A stretch of 64,000 nt of DNA from an uncultured Aquimarina sp. (lineage in GTDB: Bacteria; Bacteroidota; Bacteroidia; Flavobacteriales; Flavobacteriaceae), in NCBI GenBank assembly GCA_947498705.1, contig CANMLW010000001.1:558001-622000 (forward strand). The letters are read 5' to 3'. This document shows positions 63,981 through 64,000 of this stretch, piece after piece (position 1 is the stretch's first letter; each line of letters opens with the position of its first letter). The notes beneath the pieces were generated by a model, which did no database searches, was not told the DNA's origin, and saw nothing but the letters and a program-made list of their open reading frames with translations. The translations under genes and the position numbers were made by a program.

Positions 63981-64000
63981 TTTTATTTTTTAATTCGTTT

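Overview
The window looks like chromosomal DNA of a marine flavobacterium (Flavobacteriaceae, perhaps Aquimarina-like; the genus is inference). The grounds are low GC, Bacteroidota-type promoters (a TTG-type -33 box and TAnnTTTG at -7), few Shine-Dalgarno sequences, many AraC regulators with membrane sensor domains, large secreted VPS10/BNR-repeat proteins and TolB-like propellers. No rRNA gene, CRISPR array, transposase or integrase was seen.

Layout. 1-6.2 kb is housekeeping: the end of a CPBP protease, menE, an SDR reductase, gcvT, a Nudix hydrolase and an M28-like protein whose metal site is eroded. 6.5-18.3 kb is a surface-glycan or lipid cluster: glycosyltransferases, two cobalamin-binding radical SAM enzymes, a nucleotidyltransferase, a methyltransferase, an ABC exporter, a nucleoside phosphorylase homologue and an initiating sugar transferase. 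18.3-19.4 kb is a repeat-rich, gene-free junction with nested palindromes. 19.4-26.5 kb is a defence-type island: an XRE regulator with a partner protein, a sigma-like/Panacea-like pair, and, divergent from them, a cyclic-pyrimidine (Pycsar) operon. The Pycsar operon has a cyclase and a TM effector, and it also carries an LRAT-fold protein and an E2-like protein with a SEC-C zinc motif. ParDE and a CPBP protease follow. 26.5-51 kb holds regulators (AraC, LytS/LytTR, LuxR) and many secreted hydrolases (S41, S9, class-C serine hydrolases, a CE1-type esterase), plus two paralogous VPS10-like proteins of about 1,090 residues. 51.2-55.2 kb is a four-gene operon of unknown function with a beta-repeat protein. 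55.5-59.5 kb has a truncated DEAD-box protein, thiE, and a HdeD/DUF481 operon facing a GbsR-type regulator with a palindromic operator.

59.6-62.6 kb is the second striking locus. A cytosolic SPFH/Band-7 (slipin) gene lies downstream, on the same strand, of a 1.4-kb array of tRNA-like sequences. Some of these are nearly canonical (Cys, Tyr, Arg). Others are odd: an Asp-like unit whose T-arm is replaced by a CCCGC hairpin, a unit with both a Leu and a Phe anticodon arm, a unit lacking most of its anticodon arm, and a Met-like unit without a T-loop consensus. Two frameshifted micro-ORFs and strong hairpins sit between them. From memory, SPFH/Band-7 proteins paired with a tRNA-like RNA have been described as parts of RtcB-type RNA-repair systems. 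No ligase is visible here; it could lie beyond 64,000.

The two loci most worth follow-up are the Pycsar operon with LRAT and E2 partners, and the Band-7/tRNA-like array.
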